64,000 nucleotides of DNA from Paraktedonobacter sp964250225 (GCA_964250225.1 CAXUEY010000007.1:1-64000), one strand, 5' to 3'. Shown: positions 1-8,691, numbered from the stretch's first letter. Numbers and translations are program-made. The notes: generated from the letters alone by a model not told the origin.

Positions 1-134
1 ACATTGACCGTGGTGCCATTGCTATTCTGGCCGATGCCTTTGGTCGCGGGTCCGCCAAAGCCCAGGCAGCCCTGCAAGATGAAGGCCAGCAGGCTGAGCA
101 ACAAGAGACTCCCGCTTCGTTGTATGTTACGCAT
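1..134 (-). CDS. Lipoprotein, N-terminal part only (runs off the left edge)
   Basis: The minus strand opens an ATG at 134 and reads without a stop to the window edge (44 codons visible). The first residues are MRNIQRSGSL, followed by a hydrophobic stretch and a lipobox LQGC at about residues 20-23, then a Gly/Ser/Asn-rich linker. This is a classic bacterial lipoprotein signal peptide, so the mature protein should be lipidated at Cys23 and anchored outside the membrane. It starts 77 bases beyond the stop of the LytR-CpsA-Psr gene on the same strand, so the two may be cotranscribed. The functional domain lies outside the window and cannot be named. Confidence 0.75.
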   Translation of the reverse strand, partial: MRNIQRSGSLLLLSLLAFILQGCLGFGGPATKGIGQNSNGTTVN

Positions 135-211
135 AGTTTTTTTGCCAATTCTCCTCACACTATTCCCCGACAGAGGAATACCAGTCGACCTTCCCTGCAT
201 TTCCGCCGGCG

Positions 212-1957
212 CTACAATTGTGGCGAGTCCAGCACCACGAGTGACATCAGATCAAGAATCCCGCGCAGTCCGTACAGGTCGTTGAACGCGTCCAGGGGGT
301 TAAACTGGCTCGCATCTGCAAGCTGGCTGCCAACTTGCGTGTTATCCGCTGCACTCGCGGGCTGGCCAGACGCGGCCAGGGGCGCGGACGGCGTTTGCGC
401 CGAGGCCATTTGTGACGCGCCTGTGCCAGTGCTACCAACGTTGCCGATATTACATTTCGCTGTAGTTATATGCAAGAATTGATTGACCGCGTCGGGAATG
501 AGGTTACATCTGGGTATAACCACATCCTGAGTGCCGATATGCGCGTTGTAGGAATAGGGCGGGCTGAGCGTGAGATGCCGAATTTTGCTGCTATCGATAC
601 CACGTCCGAAGCGTGCCAGATCGAAGACCTGGCTGGAACTCAGGCTGGTATAGACGGAGCCTTGCAGATCCTGAGCAATTTGTGGGATCTGGCCAATAAT
701 ACCTGCATTGCTCAACTTGAGTCTGAGCGCGCCCAGCACTTGCTGCTGGCGGGCCGAGCGGTTGAAGTCGCTGGTAGTGTGGCGCGAGCGCACATATTCC
801 AGGGCCGTCGGCCCATCCAGGTGCTGGGGACCATCGGGAATGTAGAGGCGTTTCAGGGCGTTCTGAGCGGCCACACCATGAGTGCCAACATCGTCGGGAT
901 AGTTATCATCTGTGACGGGGTGCATCACATCGACATTCACGCCCCCTACGGTGTCGATGACCTTCACAAAGCCATTCAGACCCACCCAGGCGTAGAAGTT
1001 GATGAGGATGCCAAAGTCCTGGTCGAGCGTGAGCACGACCTCGCCCACACCACTCATATTGTTGTTGATGCTGCCACCATAGCCAAAAGCGGTGTCCAGC
1101 TTGTCGTGATAGGCATAGCCAGGGATGGGTATCCAGAAATCGCGCGGGATCGAGAGTATCCCGACATCGCGCGTGTTGGTATCGATGCTCACCACCATCA
1201 CCGTTTGCGCGAGGTATCTATTGCCGCTCCAGTTGCCCTTCTCATCGGTATCGCTACCCAGCAACAGAATATTCACACGTCCCCAGTTGAGAATGGTGCT
1301 GTTATCCTTGCCCTGATTGGGGTCCACCTCGCCGCGAGCGCGCGCGAACTTTTTGCCAGTGATGCTGTTGACCGCAGGTGCGACGTTGGCCTGGTAGTAC
1401 CACCAGCCACTGCCACCGAGCAGGAGCAGGAAGGTGAGCAGGCCAAGTACGACACGCGCCCAGATAGGCACGCGGCGTTTCTTCTTGCCACGTTTGCCGT
1501 TCTGCGCGCCCTTTGTGCCCTTGTCAGATGGCAAAAGCTCGCCTGACGGACGCGGGCCGACGAACTGGTTGCCCCAGGCAGGCGAGGATGTCGGGAGCGG
1601 GAAAGTGCCGGGCCCAGGTCTGCCGAGCGGTCCAGAGGTTGGGCCACGCTGAAAGCCAGGGCCGCCGACACGCGTGTCAGGCTGAGGCGGCATCGATGAT
1701 CCGCCGAAAGGCGGGGGCATTGGTGGCATAGGTCCGGGCCGAGCAGGAGCCCTCATGCCGGGTCCGGGCGGCAACTGGCCCGTTGGGCGCGGACCATAGC
1801 GACCATGCTGCCCCTGCACATACGCCTGTGGCAACGGAGCCTGTGGCGGGCCAGAAAGCGGTGGCGCGGGCGCCTTGACAGTATCGCGTTCGGTAATCGA
1901 GACTGCGTGTGGGTCTGGTTGCGGGTCAGGGAAAGGTTTTTTAAATTGTCCACTCAT
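212..1957 (-). CDS. LytR-CpsA-Psr (LCP) family cell-wall polymer ligase
   Basis: 581 residues. Residues 1-160 are a cytoplasmic Pro/Gly-rich tail ending in a basic patch (GKRGKKKRR); residues 164-188 form one membrane segment; the rest is an extracellular LCP domain. Family signatures are ILLLGSDTDEKG at the domain start, the motif SIPRDFWIPIPG, and YVRSRHTTSDFNRSARQQQ, which carry the conserved Arg and Asp residues that bind polyprenyl pyrophosphate in this family. LCP proteins transfer lipid-linked glycopolymers such as teichoic acid or arabinogalactan onto peptidoglycan. The C-terminal 70 residues are Ala/Ser/Gln-rich. The very long proline-rich cytoplasmic tail exceeds the usual LCP layout and resembles tails of regulated actinobacterial or Ktedonobacteria paralogues. 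The exact polymer is unknown. Confidence 0.92.
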   Translation of the reverse strand: MSGQFKKPFPDPQPDPHAVSITERDTVKAPAPPLSGPPQAPLPQAYVQGQHGRYGPRPTGQLPPGPGMRAPARPGPMPPMPPPFGGSSMPPQPDTRVGGPGFQRGPTSGPLGRPGPGTFPLPTSSPAWGNQFVGPRPSGELLPSDKGTKGAQNGKRGKKKRRVPIWARVVLGLLTFLLLLGGSGWWYYQANVAPAVNSITGKKFARARGEVDPNQGKDNSTILNWGRVNILLLGSDTDEKGNWSGNRYLAQTVMVVSIDTNTRDVGILSIPRDFWIPIPGYAYHDKLDTAFGYGGSINNNMSGVGEVVLTLDQDFGILINFYAWVGLNGFVKVIDTVGGVNVDVMHPVTDDNYPDDVGTHGVAAQNALKRLYIPDGPQHLDGPTALEYVRSRHTTSDFNRSARQQQVLGALRLKLSNAGIIGQIPQIAQDLQGSVYTSLSSSQVFDLARFGRGIDSSKIRHLTLSPPYSYNAHIGTQDVVIPRCNLIPDAVNQFLHITTAKCNIGNVGSTGTGASQMASAQTPSAPLAASGQPASAADNTQVGSQLADASQFNPLDAFNDLYGLRGILDLMSLVVLDSPQL

Positions 1958-2206
1958 AATTGTGCCCCTGCTTCATGCTATTGTGCTGATATATTCGATT
2001 CATACATCGCTGAGTGGCGACGATTTGTCACAACATTGGTACCAGGAATATGCCATCTCTTCAGAAGAGATTCTGTTGAGAAAATTTTAACCAGAAAATA
2101 ACGTGTGCATCGTTGGTTATTAACCCTCAACTAACATCGCAACGCTACTCTACGAATAGATAAACACGAGACGGATCAGCCCCTTTAGCGGAAGCGAGAG
2201 AGCAGC

Positions 2207-3361
2207 ATGCGAGTAGCAATTATTACTGAGAATTTTCTTCCCAAGCTGGATGGCGTGACACGTACTCTGGCCCGTTTATTGGAGTATTTACAGTGCTGTG
2301 GGCACCAGGTGCTACTACTGGGGCCGGAGAGCGGCATGGATGAGTATGCAGGCGCGCAGATTGTGGGGACAGCCGGAGTGCCGCTACCCTTTTATCCTGA
2401 ACTGAGGTTTAATTTTTTTCGTCCTCTCTTCCTGCGACGCTTGAAAGAATTTCAGCCGGATGTGATCCATCTGATCGATCCCGTAGTGCTGGGAGCGGCT
2501 GGCCTGGCAGCAGCGCGTATGTTGAGAACACCGGTCGTTTCTTCTTATCACACCAATCTGGCGGCCTATTGTGAACATTTTGGATATCCTCTGTTTGAGC
2601 GCCCTATGTGGTCCTATACCCGTTTTATTCATAATCAGTGCGCGCTGACCTTCTGCCCTTCCCACTCGACGGCCAGGGCACTCCACGCCCAGGGTTTCCA
2701 GCGTGTACGCGTCTGGCCACGTGGCGTCGATACAAAGATCTTTCGGCCCGAACGTTTTGATGAAAATAGACGCGCAGCCTGGTTGGAAGGTCAGGAGAAA
2801 GTGGTGCTACTCTATGTGGGTCGCATCTCGTGGGAGAAGAACCTGCGCGTGCTGACCCAGGTATATCGTCGGATGGATCACGCCCGCTGCCATCTGGTGC
2901 TTGTGGGGGATGGGCCTGCCCTGCGCGAGGTGCAACAAGAACTGGCGGGCGTGCCAGCAACCTTTACCGGCTACTTGCGAGGCGAAGAACTGGCCAGCGC
3001 ATATGCCTCGGCGGACATTTTCACGTTTCCTTCGCGTACCGAAACCTTTGGGCAGGTCGTCCTGGAAGCGATGGCCTCAGGTCTACCAATAGTCGCGTTC
3101 CAGGCGGAAGGGATCTGTGACATGGTAGAGGATAGAAAGACAGGTCTACTATTGGACAGCCGGGATCTGACGGAAGCAGTGGAGACGGCTGCGTATCAAC
3201 ATTTGCTGGAGCGTCTGATCGCAGATCGGGAGCTGCGGCAAAGCATGGGAAAAGCAGCTCTGCACGTGGCACACCAACGCACGTGGGGAGACGCGATGCA
3301 ACATCTGCTACGTGGCTACGAGGAAGTGGTAGAGCAGGAGCACCCGCTGATCGCGGCCTGA
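2207..3361 (+). CDS. Glycosyltransferase family 4 (GT-B, mannosyltransferase-like)
   Basis: 384 residues, full length for GT4. The N-terminal acceptor domain begins MRVAIITENFLPKLDGVTR, including the Gly-containing loop typical of the MgtA/PimB/SQD2 branch. The C-terminal donor domain has VVLLYVGRISWEKN, LVGDGPA and the E-x7-E type motif in SRTETFGQVVLEAMASG, which binds the nucleotide-sugar. The expected role is transfer of mannose, glucose or sulfoquinovose from a nucleotide-sugar to a lipid acceptor at the inner membrane face. A purine-rich ribosome site (GGAAGCGAGAG) precedes the ATG. It is divergent from the LCP gene across a 250-base intergenic region, which fits envelope glycolipid synthesis. 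Donor and acceptor cannot be told from sequence. Confidence 0.9.
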   Translation: MRVAIITENFLPKLDGVTRTLARLLEYLQCCGHQVLLLGPESGMDEYAGAQIVGTAGVPLPFYPELRFNFFRPLFLRRLKEFQPDVIHLIDPVVLGAAGLAAARMLRTPVVSSYHTNLAAYCEHFGYPLFERPMWSYTRFIHNQCALTFCPSHSTARALHAQGFQRVRVWPRGVDTKIFRPERFDENRRAAWLEGQEKVVLLYVGRISWEKNLRVLTQVYRRMDHARCHLVLVGDGPALREVQQELAGVPATFTGYLRGEELASAYASADIFTFPSRTETFGQVVLEAMASGLPIVAFQAEGICDMVEDRKTGLLLDSRDLTEAVETAAYQHLLERLIADRELRQSMGKAALHVAHQRTWGDAMQHLLRGYEEVVEQEHPLIAA

Positions 3362-3420
3362 GACGTTGTTGGCAGATAGGAGCGTGGGCTAGCGTTGCTA
3401 ACTTCGCGCTCCTATCTGGT

Positions 3421-3528
3421 TCAGGCTTCTTCTTCGCGACGCGCCTGCCAGAACGAGAGAAGCAGGGAGCCGATGAGGACGGCGAGCAGCACAATCTCCA
3501 TTGTGCTAAAGGTCTTTTTTTTCTGCAT
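3421..3528 (-). CDS. 35-residue single-pass membrane miniprotein
   Basis: The minus strand carries ATG at 3528 and TGA at 3421-3423. The product begins MQKKKTFSTMEI, has one hydrophobic segment (about residues 11-26, IVLLAVLIGSLLLSFW) and ends in a charged tail QARREEEA. A Shine-Dalgarno-like GGAGAG lies about 6 bases upstream of the ATG. The positive-inside N-terminus and the acidic C-terminus make a plausible small membrane protein. It lies between two envelope glycosyltransferase genes. The function is unknown. Short length makes chance possible, but the signal, segment and tail together look like a real gene. Confidence 0.55.
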   Translation of the reverse strand: MQKKKTFSTMEIVLLAVLIGSLLLSFWQARREEEA

Positions 3529-3631
3529 GGGTTTTTCTCTCCGGTTGGGTTTTTTACCATTACCTTCCCATTATAGCCTTTTGGCGCCTGCCCCGCCACA
3601 CCCCCATATGCATATTTTGTCGGTAGAGTAT

Positions 3632-5188
3632 TTAACGTGCCCATAGTTCCAGGCCGGGGCCATAGGTGTGAATGAGGTGGAAGCGTTGGGCGACCCAGGC
3701 GTGGAAGGCAGCGGTACCGGGCAGGGAGAAGCGGGTTGTGTAGAAGAGCACAGCGTGCACGCGTGGATTTGCGGCGGCCTGCTCAAGCTGGGCAACGGTT
3801 ATGTAGCCGCTGAGGATACGCACAGTCGAGGTATCGACCAGTTCAGGCGGCGTGTTGCGGTCGGCGAGTCCGGCGATGAATTGACCGTCGGTGATAACCC
3901 ATTGGTCGGGCGCGATGGCGTAGCGCAGATCGCTGGCCACGCGCAAATCAACTTGCAAGTTGGCGCTGACGCTTCTCGCCTGGATGGATTGATAGGCGGT
4001 GACGTCCTGCCAGCCATCGAAGGACGCGGTGAGCACGATCAGCAGTACGGCCAGCGCGGTGACAAAGGGTGCAGCTCTGGCCAGGCGCGTGCTGGCGAGG
4101 ATGGCCTTATACGAGCCAGGCTCGGCCACGCTGAGAACGGCCAGGGCGAGCAGAGGCGGGATCAGAGCGACCAAGTGATGCGGGAAAAGTGGGCGTTGGA
4201 AGAGCAAGAGGATACAGGTTGCCAGCAACCAGGCCAGCAGCGGCAGGACGCGCCAGTCTTTACGCGGCAGCGCGGTCAGCGTGCCATAGCCGGCAGTTAC
4301 GCCCAGCAGTGAGAACAGAACGGGCGCCATGTTGCGTACATTCTCACCGAGCGTACCGGGGAAGACGCGCGCGGCCACCTGATGAAACATAACCACGCTG
4401 GACCAGAAAGCCGCGAATGAGCCGCTAAAGGGCAGCAGTAGGGCCACACTGGTCACGAGGGTCGCGCCCACGCCAACGATGATGGGTAGCCAGTTTTTGA
4501 CACGCGTGCTATCCTGGCTATGTCGGATCTGCCAGAGACGCGCGAACATGAGCAGCGCGATGGGTACAATAGTAGTGACGCAGAGCAGCTTACAAAAGAT
4601 GCTGAGCGCCAGGCTGATCCCACAGAGCGCGGCCCAGCAAAGGCCACGCCGTCCCGCAGGCTGTCGCCACCAGAGGAAAGCAAAGCCAATGGCCAGCAGG
4701 GTCAGGGCCACGGATGGTCCTTCCGCCTGGAGAATTTGCGATTCCGCCAGGTAGAGCGGGTTGAGCAAGAGCAGCAACAGAGCCACCAGCATGCCAGCGC
4801 GTCCAGCCAGGGATTTTCCCAGCAGAGATGCGCCCACAAAACCCAGCAGGGAGATCAGCGCTATAGCCAGGCGCGCCGACCAGAGCGAGCTGCCAAATAG
4901 CACGAAGATGGGGTACACTGAGAGCAAAAAGGCTGGTGGCTGCGAGTAGAAAATGGCGTGATACAGCCCCTGTCCGGCATGCATCGCGCGCAACGATTGC
5001 CAGTAGACACCCTCGTCGTAGCCATCGCGGTCAAACGGCACATTGAGCTGGTAGAGGCGCATCAGCAGCGCGGCCACCAACAGCAAGGTGGGTATAACCC
5101 GTGCTGGCCAGCGTGTTGAAGCGCGTTGTGCCTCTTCAGCGTTGGATGGTTGCGGTTCGTGCTGTGGCGCACGCGCAAAAATTGCCAT
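3632..5188 (-). CDS. Polytopic GT39/ArnT-like (GT-C) glycosyltransferase
   Basis: 518 residues with about ten or more hydrophobic segments, the layout of dolichyl/undecaprenyl-phosphate-mannose-dependent protein mannosyltransferases and ArnT-like enzymes. The first extracytoplasmic loop has the acidic motif DRDGYDEGVYWQSL (about residues 55-68), where GT-C enzymes place the catalytic acidic residue, followed by FYSQPPAFLLSVYPIF, the usual QPP element. Such enzymes transfer a sugar from a polyprenyl-phosphate carrier to protein or lipid on the outer membrane face. The C-terminal soluble part is short. It is followed downstream by the 35-residue miniprotein. Substrate is unknown. Confidence 0.82.
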   Translation of the reverse strand: MAIFARAPQHEPQPSNAEEAQRASTRWPARVIPTLLLVAALLMRLYQLNVPFDRDGYDEGVYWQSLRAMHAGQGLYHAIFYSQPPAFLLSVYPIFVLFGSSLWSARLAIALISLLGFVGASLLGKSLAGRAGMLVALLLLLLNPLYLAESQILQAEGPSVALTLLAIGFAFLWWRQPAGRRGLCWAALCGISLALSIFCKLLCVTTIVPIALLMFARLWQIRHSQDSTRVKNWLPIIVGVGATLVTSVALLLPFSGSFAAFWSSVVMFHQVAARVFPGTLGENVRNMAPVLFSLLGVTAGYGTLTALPRKDWRVLPLLAWLLATCILLLFQRPLFPHHLVALIPPLLALAVLSVAEPGSYKAILASTRLARAAPFVTALAVLLIVLTASFDGWQDVTAYQSIQARSVSANLQVDLRVASDLRYAIAPDQWVITDGQFIAGLADRNTPPELVDTSTVRILSGYITVAQLEQAAANPRVHAVLFYTTRFSLPGTAAFHAWVAQRFHLIHTYGPGLELWAR

Positions 5189-5325
5189 TGCTCAGTTCTC
5201 GCCCGCTTGATAAGGCTCGCGGGGCGCCCAGAAATCCAGTTGCTCTACGTTTGTTTAGTAGTATGTATGTATCAACGAGAGAGGGCCAATGATGGTTATA
5301 CCTATAGGAGGAATGCGTGGAAATT

Positions 5326-5334
5326 TGTTATAAT
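5326..5334 (+). promoter_or_regulatory. Extended -10 promoter upstream of the 5507 gene
   Basis: The sequence TGTTATAAT gives a perfect TATAAT at 5329-5334 with the TGn extension. No convincing -35 hexamer is seen 17 bases upstream. It lies in the 318-base divergent gap between the GT39 gene and the 5507 gene and would give a leader of about 165 bases. The rest of that gap shows nothing else I can name. Confidence 0.45.
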
Positions 5335-5506
5335 GTTCGTGAACACAAACGCAAGAACGGATGTTTAGATATCGGCCATATATCCAGTTGCAGTATCCTC
5401 AAAGCGGTTCGTCATCGAGTCACGATTTGGCCTTCCGCGCCTGGAGGAATGGTACATTGGTAGACTGAAAAAGGTCAGTGACATTGCATTTTTAGAGGAG
5501 AAATGT

Positions 5507-6784
5507 ATGGAAAAGGCAGCGGGCACTATTCGGTTGCACTATAGCAGGCAGTTTCAGAGTGGCGGCCACACGCATACGGTAGACGCGGAGAGTCTGCTTC
5601 CCGTGGGGGCCAGCCAGGAGACGCGTGAGCAGGTAGCGCGTGAACTGGAATGGAATGTGGAGCAACTGGCGCGTCAGATTGCCCAGCGCGGTGTACGCTC
5701 AGGTGAGATGGCGCGACCTCAGACCTCGCCATCGGCTGTCCGGCCTCCCGCAGCGCTAGAAGTGCCGCAGCCCATTCCCCCTGAAGTGCAGCGACCCACG
5801 ACCGCAGCGCAGTCGCGCGCGCAGAGTGAGCCAGAAAGCGAGACAACTCACAGGCCAGCATCCAGCGCGGCCTCTCCTTCAGCCGCGCACACGCCGGTGA
5901 GCGAAAGCATGCCCAGCACGCCCAGCACGCGTGGAGAAGGCACGACCATTAGCCTGCCGCAATTTCTCAAGGCCATTAATACCCACCTGAAGATCTCTCC
6001 GCTGGAGGCGATGGAGCTGCTCAATGTGAAGACGCTGGAGGGGCTGAACTATCGCGAGACCTATCGGCAGCTTGAGGGGCTCATCGCGCAAAAAAACGCC
6101 GGTCGTGCCAACCCACTATCCAGAACAACGCAGTCCCGGCCCATCGTCGAAGCGCCGCGCTCAAGCGGCCAGGGCACACCGCCTACCTCCGGCACACGTC
6201 CGCAGAGCAACCCGCCGACCAATATGACGATTGCACCGCGCACGCAGAGCCAGCCCGCGCCCCATGCGGCTCAGCCAGCCGCGTCAGCGGCAGCGCCTAC
6301 GCTAAAAATGGTACCACCAACTGAGACGGAGCGCGCGCAGCCCTATAAACCCGAAGCAGGCGTCGATTTTGCTGGCTCGTCCAAAGCGCCGATCCCAATC
6401 CAGTTCGGCACCGTGCGCGACGTTACCCCACGCGCATATCAATTCGTGGAAGAAGAGGATGAGGAGTACGAGTTGCCGGACGATGAAATTCCAGATGAAG
6501 CAGCAGCAGACCAGTTGACGGGGAGACTCAAGCTGGACGAGTTGAAAGGGATTCGCGGAAATACCGCGGCCAGTGCTGGACGGCTCAAAGTGCTCGATAA
6601 CGTCATGGGCTCGCAGATCAGCGAAGAGCAATTGCTGAAGATCTTGCAGGCCGCGTGGGGTATCGGCGCCCCCAAAAAGCTGAAAACGGATCAGGTAGAG
6701 GCGCTGATCTCCTGGGCCAAAGAGGATAACTTTGGGGAAGAGGTCGAGGCTGTCCTGGCCTGGATTGCGGAAGAGGAGCAGTGA
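5507..6784 (+). CDS. Uncharacterised modular protein with Ser/Pro-rich linkers
   Basis: 425 residues. I see three folded blocks separated by low-complexity linkers: an N-terminal block (1-65, containing GGHTHTVDAESLLPVGAS), a central helical block (about 145-190, SLPQFLKAINTHLKISPLEA onward), and a C-terminal helical block (about 338-425) preceded by an acidic stretch EEEDEEYELPDDE. Linkers at 70-140 and 195-280 are rich in Pro, Ser, Ala, Thr and Gln. There is no signal peptide or membrane segment, so it is probably cytoplasmic. The ATG at 5507 follows GAGGAG at a good distance. The stop is 4 bases before the rsmD start, so translation is coupled. I do not recognise the family. Confidence 0.8.
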   Translation: MEKAAGTIRLHYSRQFQSGGHTHTVDAESLLPVGASQETREQVARELEWNVEQLARQIAQRGVRSGEMARPQTSPSAVRPPAALEVPQPIPPEVQRPTTAAQSRAQSEPESETTHRPASSAASPSAAHTPVSESMPSTPSTRGEGTTISLPQFLKAINTHLKISPLEAMELLNVKTLEGLNYRETYRQLEGLIAQKNAGRANPLSRTTQSRPIVEAPRSSGQGTPPTSGTRPQSNPPTNMTIAPRTQSQPAPHAAQPAASAAAPTLKMVPPTETERAQPYKPEAGVDFAGSSKAPIPIQFGTVRDVTPRAYQFVEEEDEEYELPDDEIPDEAAADQLTGRLKLDELKGIRGNTAASAGRLKVLDNVMGSQISEEQLLKILQAAWGIGAPKKLKTDQVEALISWAKEDNFGEEVEAVLAWIAEEEQ

Positions 6785-6788
6785 GCCT

Positions 6789-7409
6789 ATGCGCGTAGTG
6801 ACCGGAGCTGCCAAAGGGCGCAAATTAAAGGGGCCAAAGACGCCCGGCACACGCCCCATCATCGACCGGGCGAAGACGGCCCTCTTCGATATCCTCTCCT
6901 GGCGTATCGAGGATGCCCGCTTCCTTGACCTGTTCGCGGGCACGGGCGGCGTAGGCATCGAGGCACTCAGCCGGGGCGCGGCCAGCGCGACCTTTATCGA
7001 GATGAGCCTGCCCATTATCAAACTGATCCGCGAGAATTTGCAGATTACCGAACTGAGCGCGCAGGCCGAGGTGCTGCACATGGACTCGTTCAAGTTCTTG
7101 CAGAGCTACACAACGGGCGCGGGCAAAGATGCGCGGTCCTATGATATGATCTATGTAGCGCCCCCGCAATATCAAGAGATGGCGGCCAGAGCGCTGGGGT
7201 TGCTGGACGCTTCACCCCTGCTGGCGGAAGATGGTCTGGTTATCGTCCAGATTCACCCCAAAGAACGAGTCGGCGTAGTCTCAGTCGCGCTAAACAGGCT
7301 GACGCAGACCGACGAGCGACGTTATGGCAGCACACTGCTGCTGTTCTATAAAATTCGCAGATTAGAAAAGGAAGATCATTCACATGTCGATACAACTCCA
7401 GAATCCTGA
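6789..7409 (+). CDS. rsmD: RsmD-family RNA methyltransferase (16S rRNA m2G966 type)
   Basis: 206 residues from the ATG at 6789, chosen because MRVVTGAAKGRKLKGPK is the family's standard N-terminus and GAGGAG lies just upstream. The Rossmann fold is evident: TRPIIDRAKTALFDIL, then the SAM-binding loop FLDLFAGTGGVGIEALSRGA, then IEMSLPIIKLIREN. The usual catalytic (D/N)PPY motif appears as VAPPQY, a departure described under findings. In bacteria the enzyme methylates G966 of 16S rRNA during small-subunit assembly. Start is 4 bases after the previous stop, and its 3' end overlaps the VOC gene by 26 bases, so all three form an operon. Confidence 0.85.
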   Translation: MRVVTGAAKGRKLKGPKTPGTRPIIDRAKTALFDILSWRIEDARFLDLFAGTGGVGIEALSRGAASATFIEMSLPIIKLIRENLQITELSAQAEVLHMDSFKFLQSYTTGAGKDARSYDMIYVAPPQYQEMAARALGLLDASPLLAEDGLVIVQIHPKERVGVVSVALNRLTQTDERRYGSTLLLFYKIRRLEKEDHSHVDTTPES

Positions 7410-7758
7410 ACGTTTTGTGATCTATGTGAGCGACATGCAGCGCTCCACCGCTTTTTACCGTGATACCCTCGGCCTCCCACTCAAGTTCTCATCGCCCGGC
7501 TGGACCGAATTTAACAACGCGGGCACCACCCTGGCCCTGCACAAACACATGTCCAGCGAGCAACGTTCATCTCAAGCCGCGGCAGGGCAGGCCACCCTGG
7601 TCTTTGTCGTTGATGATATCCAGGCCGCTTTCGAGACGCTCAAAGCCGAGGGCATCCACTTCCCGCTGGAGCCACAGCAGCAGCCTTCGGGGCTGACCCT
7701 GGCCGTGCTACAAGATCCCGATGGCTTCGGCATCACCCTGCAACAGCGACCTGCATAA
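7384..7758 (+). CDS. VOC superfamily protein (glyoxalase/bleomycin-resistance fold)
   Basis: 124 residues, full length for a single-domain pair of beta-alpha-beta-beta-beta modules. Typical features are RFVIYVSDMQRSTAFYRDTL at the start of module one, the Glu in WTEFNNAGTTLALH, FVVDDIQAAFETLKAEGI at module two, and the ending LQDPDGFGITLQQ. VOC proteins bind a divalent metal and act as glyoxalases, dioxygenases or antibiotic-binding proteins; which one applies here cannot be told. The ATG at 7384 lies inside the end of rsmD, with AAAAGGAAG upstream, so translation is coupled to rsmD. Confidence 0.9.
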   Translation: MSIQLQNPERFVIYVSDMQRSTAFYRDTLGLPLKFSSPGWTEFNNAGTTLALHKHMSSEQRSSQAAAGQATLVFVVDDIQAAFETLKAEGIHFPLEPQQQPSGLTLAVLQDPDGFGITLQQRPA

Positions 7759-7775
7759 GCACCGGGGACGCGTGA

Positions 7776-7814
7776 GGGACGCCGGAGGCGAGCGCCGGCG
7801 CTACACGCAAGGGG
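7776..7814 (+). repeat. Dispersed palindromic intergenic repeat, copy R1
   Basis: The unit reads GGGACGCCGG, a short spacer, GCGCCGGCGCTACACGCAAG and GGG. The inverted halves GCCGG and CCGGC fold into a hairpin, followed by the invariant tail GCTACAnGCAAGGGG. Related copies lie at 22521-22556, 34586-34625, 34687-34726 and 39494-39535. R1 sits right after the VOC stop codon. Confidence 0.75.
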
Positions 7815-7881
7815 ATAGGGTGGTGAGCACCATATCCAGGGCGTTGAATAGGTTATCCATGCACATTATGAATGAGGAAAT

Positions 7882-8376
7882 ATGCTTAAAACACCAGGAC
7901 CAGGCGGTGGGCGTTTCGCCTTTCTCGACGCGGCTGAGACAGCCCGACGTCTGGGCATCGACCGTATCACGCTGGAGCAATGGACCCGCGACGGACGCGT
8001 CAAAGCGCATCGAGGCGTCGGTAAAGACGTCTTCTACCGCACCGCCGACATCGAGACACTCTACAACGAACTGCACCCGACGGCTGACCTGGCCGAGGCT
8101 GTCGCCGCCGATGAACTGGAGAGCGCGGGCGGCCCGGCTCAGCAGCAGCCCATCACGCTCACTCCAACGCGCAAGAAGCAAGACCCACAGATGCGCGTCT
8201 ATCTGCGTTTGCAAGCCGACGCCAAGTGGTACGATATCTCCGACGAGGATATCCACACGTGGTTCCAGCAACTGGCCCCCGATGGCTACGAACGCAACAA
8301 ACGCAACGCCGAACACACCATCAAAAAGCTGCAATATCTCGTCGATTTGATTGAAGAGGGGCAGAAGAGGCAATAA
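7882..8376 (+). CDS. MerR/excisionase-like helix-turn-helix protein
   Basis: 164 residues. Residues 13-60 form a winged-helix-like DNA-binding module: FLDAAETARRLGIDRITLEQ, then WTRDGRVKAHRGVG and FYRTADIETLYNEL, the pattern of MerR and excisionase helix-turn-helix domains. The rest is charged: a linker rich in Ala/Gln, then a helical block (KKQDPQMRVYLRLQADAKWY, then WFQQLAPDGYERNKRNAEHT). It has no partner recombinase beside it, so a role as transcription factor is more likely than excisionase. The ATG at 7882 follows GAGGAAAT. It is probably a local regulator; the target is unknown. Confidence 0.7.
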   Translation: MLKTPGPGGGRFAFLDAAETARRLGIDRITLEQWTRDGRVKAHRGVGKDVFYRTADIETLYNELHPTADLAEAVAADELESAGGPAQQQPITLTPTRKKQDPQMRVYLRLQADAKWYDISDEDIHTWFQQLAPDGYERNKRNAEHTIKKLQYLVDLIEEGQKRQ

Positions 8377-8445
8377 TAAGGTATTGCATTCTGTGGCGAG
8401 AAGAGATCATTCGAGAACATTTGACAATGCTTCAGGAGGCATGGG

Positions 8446-8691
8446 ATGAGTACTTTACAAAGTAAGACAGTACGAGCTACCAGCGTGTTTTTTCAAAGGG
8501 ATCGCCTCCATGTCCATTTCGCAGATGAGCGGGAGATAAGCGTCCCGATTGCCTGGTTTCCTCGTTTGCTGCACGCTACAGATGAACAACGCAATCAATG
8601 GGAACTGATCGGCCAGGGAGTTGGAATTCACTGGGAAGCTATTGATGAAGACATCTCGGTGGCTGGTTTACTTGGCTGGCCCAACGATTAA
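8446..8691 (+). CDS. DUF2442 family small protein
   Basis: 81 residues with the full DUF2442 pattern: a strand pair FFQRDRLHVHFADEREISVP, then IAWFPRLLHATDEQR, then GVGIHWEAIDEDISVAGLL. The ATG at 8446 follows CAGGAGGC, a strong ribosome site. DUF2442 proteins often sit as the second gene of a two-gene cassette with a DUF4160 protein and are suspected antitoxins or DNA-binding adaptors. Here the 69 bases upstream are too short for a DUF4160 gene, so the protein is an orphan. The function is unproven. Confidence 0.85.
   Translation: MSTLQSKTVRATSVFFQRDRLHVHFADEREISVPIAWFPRLLHATDEQRNQWELIGQGVGIHWEAIDEDISVAGLLGWPND

Noticed and set aside
470..1546. Long plus-strand frame opposite the LCP gene
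   Set aside because: It is the antisense shadow of a clear LCP domain gene; its sequence lacks any domain and has no ribosome site.
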